Source of the DNA: Adineta ricciae
Lineage: Eukaryota; Rotifera; Eurotatoria; Adinetida; Adinetidae
NCBI GenBank assembly: GCA_905250025.1
Contig: CAJNOJ010000004.1
Coordinates: 310,001-374,000, forward strand
Reading direction: 5' to 3'
Length of the DNA: 64,000 bases
How positions within the stretch are numbered: position 1 is the stretch's first letter; each line of letters starts with the position of its first letter. Made by a program: the position numbers and the translations under genes. The notes beneath the pieces were generated by a model. That model was not told the DNA's origin. It did no database searches and saw only the letters and a list, made by a program, of their open reading frames with translations. This document shows, piece by piece, positions 11,145 to 21,263 of this stretch.

Positions 11145-12512
11145 TCAAATCGATTTCCTTTTGAAACACGGCGGTGGAGGTTGAGTATTTCCTTCTGCTA
11201 TGCCTTCCACACCTTCACATGCATAATACTTCGTGCCCCATGGAAGCAAGCCAGGTTTATTAACGTAAACATTATCAAACAGGATGTTTAACATCGGATT
11301 TGACGAATTACCAAGAATAACACCCGGACTTAATTGAGGACCATTGAGAGTAATATTCCGCAAGACGATGGTGTTCCAAGTGATGCCAATCGGCACTGGA
11401 CATGGTGTTTTGGGTACGAAAGGCCATAGGAGTGAGCAAGCTTCTTTATAACCAGCTTGCTGAGGTCCGATCCATATCGACCATTGCGAAGCATTGTTGA
11501 TTAATATATTTTCATACGTTACATTGGTGATTTCACCTGTATGTCCAGGTAGTCCCGGTCGAGATTTTAAGTAGATGCCTTTGAAAGTATTATACATCGT
11601 ACAATCACGGAATGTGATATTTCGTACACATGTATGTGATGCTGATGGTCCGATGGAACCGATCGTCAATCCAACACCAGATGCATTGATACGTTCGAAA
11701 AGCATGTTTTCACTACAAGACGATTGAAAACTACTTGAACTTTGTTCTTTGACCGCAATACAATCATCATCATTCCAAATGTTGCAATCATGTATCCAAA
11801 CATTCTTTCCTGCGACATCGAAACCATCCGTATTGAACGCTTGTAATTCGTTATGATCGTGATATTGAACATCAGGACGAACGCGTGCATCCACGTCCAT
11901 ATATCGTATTTCTAAATTAGCGATATCATTGGCGAGAAATGTCCAGTATGGCGAGTTTTTCAATAGAATATTTTCAACCAAAAGATTTGTTGAATTGTAA
12001 ATCGATATTAGTCGCGGTCGATTTTCACCAATCAATAGATATTCTACTAAACCCCACCATTTTGCACCAGATCCATCAATAATACCTTTCTTTCCTCCGG
12101 GTAATGAACTTGTGAACTTGACATAGTTTATTTGTTCGAAAAAGAAACATTCATGAACTTGTTGAGTTTGAGGGTCGCGTGGCCAGACAGTCTGATTATC
12201 TGAAAACTTCAGAATACCATCGATTTGTATCGTCACGTTGACTAAACCGCGTGCATAGATACCACCCATCAGCCAAAACGTTCTATCTGGTGGTATTAAC
12301 AAAGTATCACCACTTTGTAATGAGGCAAATGTTTGGTTGAGAAGATGTGCATTGGCCCAACAAGCATCTAGAGAACTGTTGTCAGCAATCCCACCGACCG
12401 TTTCAAAATTAATTATTCTATTATTGTGTATGAAGTGAGCATGATTGACGACGAAGGAAGACAAGCATCCAAATGAGCAGAAAATTAGAGCAAGAGTAAG
12501 AACGAACATCAT
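11145..12512 (-). CDS. Secreted GH28 family protein (polygalacturonase-like)
   Basis: Intronless gene of 455 residues. Residues 1-19 form a signal peptide (hydrophobic core then CLSS), so the protein should be secreted. The remainder is a right-handed beta-helix with GH28 landmarks: NTDG at 227-230, DDDC at 248-251, GLTIGSIG at 281-288 and YLKSR at 314-318. GH28 enzymes hydrolyse pectin backbones using the Asp residues of NTD and DD. The His of the usual GHG motif is absent (V280 in SGVG). Rhamnogalacturonase-type GH28 enzymes also lack it, so activity may be on another pectin type or altered. GH28 is typical of plants, fungi, oomycetes and bacteria; presence in a rotifer with no introns suggests horizontal acquisition (inference). 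ATG-ATG start; neighbours are ordinary animal genes. Confidence 0.88.
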   Translation of the reverse strand: MMFVLTLALIFCSFGCLSSFVVNHAHFIHNNRIINFETVGGIADNSSLDACWANAHLLNQTFASLQSGDTLLIPPDRTFWLMGGIYARGLVNVTIQIDGILKFSDNQTVWPRDPQTQQVHECFFFEQINYVKFTSSLPGGKKGIIDGSGAKWWGLVEYLLIGENRPRLISIYNSTNLLVENILLKNSPYWTFLANDIANLEIRYMDVDARVRPDVQYHDHNELQAFNTDGFDVAGKNVWIHDCNIWNDDDCIAVKEQSSSSFQSSCSENMLFERINASGVGLTIGSIGPSASHTCVRNITFRDCTMYNTFKGIYLKSRPGLPGHTGEITNVTYENILINNASQWSIWIGPQQAGYKEACSLLWPFVPKTPCPVPIGITWNTIVLRNITLNGPQLSPGVILGNSSNPMLNILFDNVYVNKPGLLPWGTKYYACEGVEGIAEGNTQPPPPCFKRKSI

Positions 12513-12680
12513 TGATTTGCTTGTTTTATTTCTGTGCTAACTAACACTTAACAAAAATTGAAATACACAACACTTTAGAATATTCAACAACTGATAACTC
12601 TTATCTTTTCTTTTGCACGGCAAAGAATTTTCTCTTTGTACTTTGTGAAAAGCAAAAAAACAGATTGGTTTATATTGACT

Positions 12681-12704
12681 CACACACACACACACACACA
12701 CACA
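12681..12704. repeat. (CA)12 microsatellite
   Basis: Twelve perfect CA units lie between the GH28 start and the stop of the DUF1295 gene. Confidence 0.95.
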
Positions 12705-12734
12705 AGTGTTATCTCAGTAAACAACTGCGCACAA

Positions 12735-13887
12735 TCACACCATTGCACGCGTTTCGGTGTTGTCTTGCTGTTTTTGTTCTTCCTCTTGTAACGCTTTGGG
12801 TCCATCTTTCTCTTCATTGAACCGATATATTGGAAAGTCCAGGAACACCCAGCGTAACACCTCAGGAAACTTTCGATAGATAAAATTTGGAAATGGAATC
12901 AGAACAGATGTTTGTTCAACATAACTTTTGTATCTCGACCAAGCCGTTTTACAGTCCGGATCCTCGTTATCTTGCGAACGGTTCGACATTAGGAAAAATT
13001 TCCTTCCTGTTGGCTTCTGTGTCAATGGTAATCCACTAAGTCCAAGGAGAAGAAACATTGTGAACAGTGGACTTAAAATACTGAACCAGAGAGCTATTCG
13101 AATCTGATCGTTATTGAGTACGTCGGAGACGGTAACACTATTAACGATAACAAATATTCCCCACCAGAGTAATATTTCTCCGAAATAATTTGGCGCGCGA
13201 CTAAATTTCCAAAGGCCGGAGCGAATGAATTGTGACTTAGGTGGTTTCGAAAATCGCCAAGCAAATTTATGAAAATCAGCTATAGTCTCACAAAGAAATC
13301 CAATTGACCACATGATGATACCGATAATATCACGAGTTCCTAATGGTGGATTTCCGCCACCTTGCTCAGGAACAGATGCTGCCGGTGAATTTAATAGTGT
13401 CACAGGAAGAGAAACAGCCCAGACCCAAAGAATTTGAAAAATAAAAAAGCCAGCCATTTTGATCGGTTGTTTTCGTTTATCATCGAAACGCGTATCCTTT
13501 CCACTTGATTTAATGACACGAATAAGAAGAAATAGAGCCAGTCGCGTCGCCCATACCTAAAACAATTACACAACATTTTTATACGATACTTTGTGAGATG
13601 ATCTTTCTACCATAACTAATACAGACGCGATGATATTACGAGTATAATACGTTCCACCTAAGTTCAATGTAACAAGAGCTAAGATTAAGAAATTGGAACC
13701 ACCAGCAAAATCATTGACTGTTTCGTCACCAAATAGTAACATTATAAGAAATGCCAAAAGTTCTAATCACAACAAAAACGATCAGGAATACGTAGAAATT
13801 GTGTTTATTTCAATCTGACTTACGGTAACCGACAGTTATGACTGCAGTAATTCCGAGATAATATTGGTCGAAGATGTAGACTGCCAT
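12735..13887 (-). CDS. DUF1295 / steroid 5-alpha-reductase-fold membrane protein, 3 exons
   Basis: Exons (minus) are 13824-13887, 13611-13762 and 12735-13556, giving 345 residues; introns are 61 and 54 bp. The protein has several transmembrane helices. The C-terminal half has the DUF1295 signature: ADFHKFAWR, SGLWKFSRAPNYFGEILLWWG, then a run around WSRYKSYVEQTSVLIPF. This family is related to steroid 5-alpha reductases and isoprenylcysteine methyltransferases; substrate is unknown. The C-terminus is a charged Glu/Gln-rich cytoplasmic tail. The start ATG at 13887 gives MAVYIFDQYY and is the first in frame. Confidence 0.82.
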
Positions 13888-15341
13888 TTGAAAGAAACTA
13901 TCAAAACTGAAGTAGTTACATAAGTTTAAATACACTGTATCGACATGGTTATGTAACACCGAACGTGCGCATGCTTGTTTTTTTGTTCGTTCTATTTTTA
14001 CTCTTATTTGTCGTTCTCTTTCTTATTTTCAAAGGAAAGGATGTTTTCTTCCGTAACGATGGAGATCGTAATATAGAGATATAGACTGCAATCATCTGTG
14101 AATGATTTGTACTACGCATGGATTCGTGATATTAGAATTCAGTGGACGTGATTTGACGAAAGATATGAAAATACTTTCCACTTTCAGTATACAAATTTGT
14201 AATGTTTCTGTCAATGTTTTCCTGAAGATATCAAAACCATCGTTAATCAAGTTCCAAAGGCGTAAGCTGCGCAAAGCTGCGTGTCATCATGTTCACCGAA
14301 CGCATTTGGATGTGAATCTAGGGATGTATATCCATTTGTTGAAGCGCTAATCCTCATGTGTTCAAGTAAGCACTTTTGAGGATAAAAGATATGACTCTCT
14401 AAGCAAAAATGTCAAGTTCTCGTTAACACTTTTGAAACAACTATGGTGTATGCATGTAGGTAGAAAAGATATAAAGAAATTGTCCACAGCTTCATTGAAT
14501 GAGTGCAATTGGAGTAATTATTTTGAAGTGTTTTCACCAGAATTGATGTAAAGATTATGTTCAGTGTGATGTAGTACTGTTATAATAAGTGACCTACTCT
14601 CTTCCGAAGCCACGATATTTATATAAAAGGCTTTACATTCGAAGGTTTCTTCAAAATGGAGTTGAATATTCATTTTTCTGTAGTCTCATTTCTATGAGAT
14701 GATTTAATGGTGTTTTTTTTAGTTATGTGGGTAAAGTCATCAGTATGTTTGAGAAAGAAAAGAAAATCCTTTGAATTAACTAAATACTTTCGCGAGAAAC
14801 GTGCTTATTTTATTCCAGTAAAGCTTTATAGGTCCTGCTCATGTCTCTTTCATACTTAATAATGCGATAGTCGTTTCGAATCTGTCAGTCGGCACTTTAT
14901 TTTCTTGAGAAAAATGAAAGTCTTCACAAACAAAATCAGGCGAACAGCATAGTCTATCGCCTCCTTCAGATGACTTCAGTCGATTTACAGTTAGGGGGAG
15001 CATGGTATGGACTACGAGGGAATGCGTTAATATCTGTTTGAAATACTAGAAGAGTTTTGACCAAGTTTGAACATGTTTTCGTTGCCCATTTGTTATTAAT
15101 GTGAATATGAAATAGGACGAGATGGATGTTCAGTAAAGCTCGTAAGATGAGAAAACTCGTTATCAAATACCATGATATATTTAATTATGTTAGACACACT
15201 CTGAATAGATACTATGTTAACATAGACCAGCTGACCCGGATTATGAAACATGATTTCCGTGTTGAACGAAAAGATTATCCTAGAGAGAGACGACACTCAG
15301 TTTTTCTCCTTGCAGAAAACATTTAATTCATTAGTATAGTG
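13888..15341. other. Gene-free stretch
   Basis: About 1.45 kb between the divergent DUF1295 and GPCR genes. Only short open frames without recognisable domains are present, and no tRNA or clear repeat. It must hold the promoters of both flanking genes. Confidence 0.5.
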
Positions 15342-16310
15342 ATGGCTTCAAATACCGATGTCGTGAATTCCTGGAATGCTGCCACAACTCTACTGAATCG
15401 GTATTTCTCAATATCTATCTTCTTCTTCGGCATTGTGGGTAACATCCTGAATATTCTTGTCCTTTTTCAACATAATCTTCGTTCAAATTCCTGTGCATTT
15501 CTTTTTCTCATGTCATCGGTGGCAAATCTCGTAGCGATTTTCTCCGGCCTTTTTACTCGTACAACATCCGGCTGGGCAGTTGACTTAACAAACACAGTTA
15601 CATGGCTTTGTCAAATCCGTACCTTTGTCGTATTTGCTTCGCGAACGGTCGCTTATTGTCTAGTTGCTCTAGCAACAGTGGATCGATATTTATCATCATG
15701 TGCCAATGTTCGTCGACGGCAAATGAGTTCTCTGAAAAACGCCCGACAAGGGACCATTCTTATCCTTATTTTTTCATGTCTACTCTACGTTCAAATGTTC
15801 TATTGCTACGAAGCCAATCTTCTCGATGCACCACTTCGATGCTACGGCAAAACAATTGCATGTCGTCTAATAACGGATCTGACTTATGCATTCTTCGCGA
15901 ATATAATTCCGTTGATAGTCATGCTTTGCTTTGGATTATTAACAATACTTAACATCACTCGAACGAAACACCGCGTGAATCACATCGATTTGAGCCATTC
16001 GTCGGATGTTATACGACATAGTCAACGACACTCGAAGAAAATAGATCATTACCTTCTGATCATGTTATCTGTACAAGTGGTTCTCTTTGCTTTATTTACT
16101 CTACCACAGAATATTCAAAAATTTATTGCCTTAGCTGAAACAAATCAAACGAAATCAAAATTAGACACTGCGATTGAGAATTTTATTTTCAATTTCTTTC
16201 TACTGTTCGCTTATCTGGCCAATGGAATGACATTTTACATCAATACTCTGTTCGGCGGCAGTGTTTTTCGAAATGAATTAATGAAATTAGTGCGTGGAAA
16301 ATGCCGATAG
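15342..16310 (+). CDS. Rhodopsin-like GPCR, paralogue 2 of 3
   Basis: Single exon, 322 residues from ATG 15342 (the codon before it is GTG). Seven hydrophobic segments; GN motif in TM1 (GIVGNILN), VDRYLSS after TM3 (a proper DRY), GMTFYINT in TM7. The second extracellular loop (LRCYGKTIAC) matches the loops of the genes at 6587 and 16401. The stop codon is 90 bp from the tail-to-tail paralogue on the minus strand. Confidence 0.83.
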   Translation: MASNTDVVNSWNAATTLLNRYFSISIFFFGIVGNILNILVLFQHNLRSNSCAFLFLMSSVANLVAIFSGLFTRTTSGWAVDLTNTVTWLCQIRTFVVFASRTVAYCLVALATVDRYLSSCANVRRRQMSSLKNARQGTILILIFSCLLYVQMFYCYEANLLDAPLRCYGKTIACRLITDLTYAFFANIIPLIVMLCFGLLTILNITRTKHRVNHIDLSHSSDVIRHSQRHSKKIDHYLLIMLSVQVVLFALFTLPQNIQKFIALAETNQTKSKLDTAIENFIFNFFLLFAYLANGMTFYINTLFGGSVFRNELMKLVRGKCR

Positions 16311-16400
16311 ATTCACAAGACAAATAATCGTTCAGACCGGTTTCATTTTGATCTTTTTTTTGTAAATATCATAGCGATTGTAAACATTCACGAATAGATT

Positions 16401-17429
16401 TCAATTCGGCACGAACATCTGTGCAAGTGTTCGTATTGATTTATGTAATAAATCGGCAAATGTTCTCCGAAATACACTCCCACTTGACAATGTATAAATG
16501 TAAAACGGCATACCGCTGGTGACAAACGCGAGTAACACTTCGATGTTGTACAGGAATTGAGCGCTAGTGATTTCGATGTTATTGTCATCGGAGACCAAAT
16601 GAAATGTCAAGTAAAATTTGTGTACCGCCTGTGGAATACAAAAGATTGTTAGGAGAAGAATTTGTACAAACAACATTCGTAATAAATGTAAATCCGTCTT
16701 TTTTCTTGTACATTTTCGACGTTTTACGTTGGTCCTTGGTCGGGTTATAGTCATCATCACAGTGGCATTCTTTTCGATTCGTTTTCGAATTTGGTGCACA
16801 TTTGATATTGTCAATAAACCGAATAGTATCATGAAAAACAATGGAGTTAGGATCGTCATCAGTGCGTATGTTAAATCAGTTATAAAACAACAAATCTTAT
16901 CTTTTCCGTAACACGCCAATGGCCCATTGACAATATTTGCTTGATAACAATAGAACATATGAATATAAAACAGTATAGATACAATGAAACTGATAACAAT
17001 GCCTTTCTGCGCATTTTTAATTGAACTCAACTGTCGATAGCGGAAATTTCGCGACGATAATAACCATCGATCCAGTGTTGCCAACATAATCAACCAAATT
17101 GCTCCAGTTCTCGAACTAAATACAATAAAAGCTCGTAGTTTACAAATCCAATCATGAGTACGCGTGGGATCGATATTCCAACCAGATAAAATACGTGTTG
17201 TCACACCGAATACTAACGAAATGAAATCAATAATTGATGAAATAAGAAAAAGATATGCACATGGATTTCGTCGAAAGATGCGTTGAGATAATACGATCGA
17301 ATTGAATATATTTCCAATAACACCAAAAGTCAGAATAATAATCGATAAATAACGATTTAATTGTTGTGAGATATCAACATAAAATTCAATTAAGTCTTCA
17401 TTTGAAGGCAACGTTTGATTAACAGTCAT
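16401..17429 (-). CDS. Rhodopsin-like GPCR, paralogue 3 of 3
   Basis: Single exon, 342 residues. GN motif (GVIGNIFN) in TM1, LDRWLLSS after TM3, GMPFYIYT in TM7. Closest in sequence to the 6587 gene: both share DRW, MPFY and a GW or SW-x-(I/V)DPT stretch in the first extracellular loop. N-terminal Asn-Gln-Thr is a possible glycosylation site. The gene converges on 15342-16310, an inverted pair consistent with local duplication. Ligand unknown. Confidence 0.83.
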   Translation of the reverse strand: MTVNQTLPSNEDLIEFYVDISQQLNRYLSIIILTFGVIGNIFNSIVLSQRIFRRNPCAYLFLISSIIDFISLVFGVTTRILSGWNIDPTRTHDWICKLRAFIVFSSRTGAIWLIMLATLDRWLLSSRNFRYRQLSSIKNAQKGIVISFIVSILFYIHMFYCYQANIVNGPLACYGKDKICCFITDLTYALMTILTPLFFMILFGLLTISNVHQIRKRIEKNATVMMTITRPRTNVKRRKCTRKKTDLHLLRMLFVQILLLTIFCIPQAVHKFYLTFHLVSDDNNIEITSAQFLYNIEVLLAFVTSGMPFYIYTLSSGSVFRRTFADLLHKSIRTLAQMFVPN

Positions 17430-17877
17430 ACTTTTGAGTGTACGAATGACTTAAAGAATAGAAGCTATCGTCTAGATTTACCAGTCATATGTCATTAGTA
17501 CAAGTTATGAGGAATAATTATAAAAAATATTAGTGAAAACATGTCATTAGTTTTGTTCTCAAACGCCCAGAAAGGTGTTCATTGTTTTTTTTATATGCCA
17601 ATCAAGATAAACGTGCTTGTCCGTGCTAAGCTTAGAATAGAAACTGACTTAAATTTGAATACTTTCAATCAGAGATAGATCATGACATTCCTTTTCCTGC
17701 TCATTTGCACTAGTTTATACTTCATTGCTATCAAAAACAAAGCAGAAGAACATGTTTCCCACTGAACTCGATGACATGACGAAGACGACTTGTTTTTTTA
17801 ATGAAATTTATATATATATATACAAAAAAATTGAGGAAATTGGTTCAATAAACCTGTGATCATTTCGACTCGATAGC
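17430..17877. other. Intergenic with (TA)7
   Basis: Upstream flank of the GPCR and 3' flank of the next minus-strand gene. A (TA)7 run sits at 17809-17822. No coding sequence is seen. Confidence 0.4.
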
Positions 17878-18723
17878 CTAATAGTATTGAGCGACTGTAA
17901 AACTAAAGGCAACGCCAGTTCGCATGTCCGCTTTTAGCTCGAGGTTGGTCGCATGTTGTGTGATATTTTTTGAGAATAACGTTCCCAATGTATTAATTAC
18001 ATAGAGTTTATTCCTATCACTAGGATTTTGCATGCCAATACCCAAACATGTATTAGTACGTATCTGAAGCGCATATAAAGGAATCTGAATAGTTTGCCAG
18101 TCTGTTGTATTTCGCTGGGGTTCGACTGGATAACGTTGTACGATGCTTTTAATGTCCATTTTGTTTATCAATATCGCAAATATATAGAGCGGCGCTTTGC
18201 CTTGCCACGGAGTAAAAAGACGAAGATTCAAGTAAACAACAGATCCATTAGCGCCGTTAAAATGACCAAGATTTACGTAGACAGCATTGCCGAGTGGATA
18301 GCCGTATGTTGATTCATACACGACGCTATCCGGGAGACTAAAATTAATATCTTAAAGAGAAATAAACCGAAAAAGTATGTAGATAAGAAAGGAAATTGAT
18401 AGTTTACATTCTTTTATTTGATAATTCGGGCTTGCTGGCAACACCACTGGCGCGGAACTTATATTAACTGAAAAGAATTTATCTATGAGATTAAGCAAAA
18501 CTTCATCATCTTTGAACTGACGCTACTTCTTACTCGTTGTGCCATTTTCCACCTGTGTTTGATTTAGTGTCGACGCTCAAAAAGACTCAATATATTCACA
18601 CAACAAGCGAAAGTCATCTACTTACAATTTTTAGATAACATTATAGCTAAATTAGCGTACAGTGCGATACATATTATGGATATAATTGCTCCTGAAATAA
18701 CCAATTGTCGATCGCGATCCCTC
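17878..18723 (-). CDS. Single-pass membrane protein B (rotifer-type, unknown function), 5' end unresolved
   Basis: I do not recognise the family. The last exon (17878-18350) encodes a domain that is clearly paralogous to the gene at 19304-20482: both have PLGNA near the start, LFTPWQG-x-APLYI, RYPVEPQR-x-TT-x-W and a final GF/SFTVA. Upstream exons are 18408-18467 (phase-compatible) and 18626-18723, the latter coding a transmembrane segment (LVISGAIISIICIAL) after RRDRDR, so the protein should be type II with the domain outside the cell. I could not find an in-phase first exon; an ATG at about 18927 (MNKTTLFRRS) does not join in the right phase. The gene may have another exon or may be decaying. 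Confidence 0.5.
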
Positions 18724-19303
18724 CTGTTGAATGGCAAAAAATTACATTCAGTTTTACATTAACTCTCCATACTGAACCTACACAGTACGAACTAAATAAG
18801 GCAACCGACGGAACATATGATATCATCAAATAGATCTACAACGATAAATGCATTTACAAAGTATTATCGACCTGGCAGTCCATCGTCTGTGCCAGGCAGA
18901 GAACGTCGAAAGAGAGTAGTCTTGTTCATTCTCAGAGATTCTTCAAAATACGTAGGCAAGATGCAGTAGATGAGATTGTCAATAAACGAGCAGATTGTTC
19001 AGAATCAATAAACTTTCCGCGGAAATCAACTAATTGCTTTCCCATCTCTCCACGCACGTGCTTTCATTCCCTTTCGTCAGCACACCTAGTCTTTATCGAC
19101 AAAATTATGATTTTATTTAACTCTGACAAAAAAAGATATTGCTTTCCGATTGAAAATCATGTTTTGCAACTAACTAACAAAACGAAAATTAATTACTACT
19201 ATTGAATGAATCAATGGAATTCCGAACTCCTTGTTTGATTAAACTTTCACGATATTTTTTCAAAATCTCAAATTGACATCGAATAATAACATAAATAGTT
19301 CAA
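18724..19303. other. Possible 5' exon region and intergenic
   Basis: It holds a minus-strand ATG near 18927 followed by a possible donor near 18869, a candidate first exon for gene B that I could not join in phase. The rest is the 3' flank of the next gene. Confidence 0.3.
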
Positions 19304-20482
19304 TCACAAGGGACTCGTATCAAAAGATTTACATGTACCATTTCTAGCGACAGTAAAACCAATTGCAACACTTGTGGTATACTCAGGCATCAAAAATATT
19401 TCAGTGATATTTTTCACTCCTTTTCTCGTGCCAAAACCGTATGTCTTATTCAAACCATAAATTTGATTTGTATCACTGCTATCTTCCATACCAACACCTA
19501 CTGATTCATAACAATTGATAGGTATCATATTGGCAGAAATGTCGATGAGCTGCCATTCAGTAGTACCTCGTTGTGGTTCTACAGGATAACGGTATTTAAT
19601 AGTCGAAGGAAAAGTGATCTGGATGATATATATATATAATGGTGCATGACCTTGCCAAGGAGTAAATAAACGTACATATACATAACGAACATAACCATAG
19701 ATCTTAATCAATAGATTTTGATTGCTGTAGAAAGCATTGCCTAATGGTCGACCAATTGATTGATCGAGCTGTATGCTGTTAGATAATGTGTAATTGACAT
19801 CTGTAAATTTAGTCATGTATATCAACGAGATTTCTAAGATGAAAAGTAATGAACTTACATTCGATTGCGTATGTTGCGTTTTCGGATTGATCGAGCTGTG
19901 TTCTGTTAGATAATGTGTAATTGACATCTGTAAATTTAGTCATGTATATCAACGAGATTTCTAAGATGAAAAGTAATAAACTTACATTCGGTTGTGTATG
20001 TTGCGTTTTCGGATTGATCGAGCTGTGTTCTGTTAGATAATGTGTAATTGACATCTGTAAATTTAGTCATGTATATCAACGAGATTTCTAAGATGAAAAG
20101 TAATAAACTTACATTCGGTTGCGTATGTTGCGTTTTTGGTTTGATCTAAATTATTAAATCTTGTTTTAAATATTTATTCTGTCTGTCTCTTACTCATCGT
20201 ATCGTTGCTGATGGGTTCCATATCGGTACGAATTCCTGAAGGCAAATGTGATGTTTATAATCAATATAATATTGAAAACTGCCCTTACGTCGAATATGTT
20301 TGATTATCAATACTGCTAATACAGCAAATCCCACAATACAAATAATCGCCAGGAGCAGTTCTAGGAGTATCCATTTTCGTCTTCCGGGGGCTCTGCGAAT
20401 CATAAAACCGGTCAGTTGAGAACGAAAATAACTTCATACTCATTTACCTGATTCGAACAGGTCTTGCTCGTAGATTTTCCAT
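19304..20482 (-). CDS. Single-pass membrane protein A with repeated exons (unknown family)
   Basis: Proposed exons (minus) are 20448-20482, 20280-20392, 20194-20235, 20113-20145, 19986-20054, 19859-19927 and 19304-19800; all phases agree, giving 285 residues. The start is MENLRARPVRIRAPGRRKW, then a transmembrane helix (LLLAIICIVGFAVLAVLII), so type II topology. The stalk has a 23-residue unit (VNYTLSNRTQLDQSENATY...) encoded by two nearly identical phase-1 exons plus the start of the last exon; the units carry N-glycosylation sites. The C-terminal domain, about 140 residues, is shared with gene B at 17878 (LFTPWQG, RYPVEPQR). The 44-bp intron 20236-20279 (donor GTTTTC) is the weakest inference. 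Function unknown. Confidence 0.6.
19801..20112 (-). repeat. Tandem exon-intron repeat, 127-bp period
   Basis: The 58-bp intron occurs three times (19801-19858, 19928-19985, 20055-20112). Two copies are identical and one differs at one base. The 69-bp exon between them occurs twice (19859-19927, 19986-20054) with two differences. The period is exactly 127 bp. Confidence 0.95.
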
Positions 20483-21263
20483 GATTGAAAGCAATAGAAC
20501 TGTTGTTAGGCGGAAAACGTTTAATACTTCGTATTTGTGTCATTTTAGTTCTTGCGACATATTGAAATGGATAAATATTTAAGAGAAAACAAACTATCCA
20601 ACGCACTTTAGACAGGCTTTCAGAGAGAACTTCTCGTCAGATGTTCAACATTGATATGTGCTTAATTGAATATCAGAGCATAATGACGTATCATTCTTCC
20701 TCCTAAGTTAAATATATGTCACTGAAGAACAAAAGCCGCTTTGTTATCAAATGTACTTGTATTCTTATAAAAATTGATGTCCACTTCTAGAAACAACTGT
20801 GATTAGCAGAGGAATTCGTGTATTTTGTTCTCGTTTCAATCAAGTAATCAGAGCTCACTCAATGTAATGCAGATGGTACATGCTCCAATACAAAACATCA
20901 TAAATTTCTCTAGACGAGCTTTACTTGTTATGAAAAATCACGTTCATAAATATGAGAATATCATGAAATACTGTCAATCGTGTTATAAACCATCTGTAAA
21001 TATAGAATAAATTGTCATAAAAATATCACATTTCAATTTAGTTTTGTTATTTTGCAGGAGAAGATGAGAAGAGAGATATTTGAATACTTTCCATACATAC
21101 ACTAGTCACAGTTTTTTATGTTTCATTGATGCGATTGTTTTTCAATGCATTGAGATGTTTTAACATCATTTGGCTTCTCAACAATATCAATGGTAATCTT
21201 TGCAATGAAGATCCTATCGAATGTTAGATATATTTTATTAAATACTTGAGTTGTTCTATTTAG
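20483..21263. other. Intergenic, possible 5' exons of the next gene
   Basis: Lies between divergent genes. No domain is recognisable. Because the following NHL-REJ gene has no identified start, one or more of its first exons may be here; pyrimidine-rich AG sites are present near 21056 and 21263. Confidence 0.3.

Noticed and set aside
12681..12704. (CA)12 as a telomere-related or regulatory repeat
   Set aside because: It is an ordinary dinucleotide microsatellite and no telomere-type repeat is nearby.
15126..15326. 66-codon open frame just before a GPCR
   Set aside because: No domain, no similarity to neighbours, and the GPCR has its own ATG after it.
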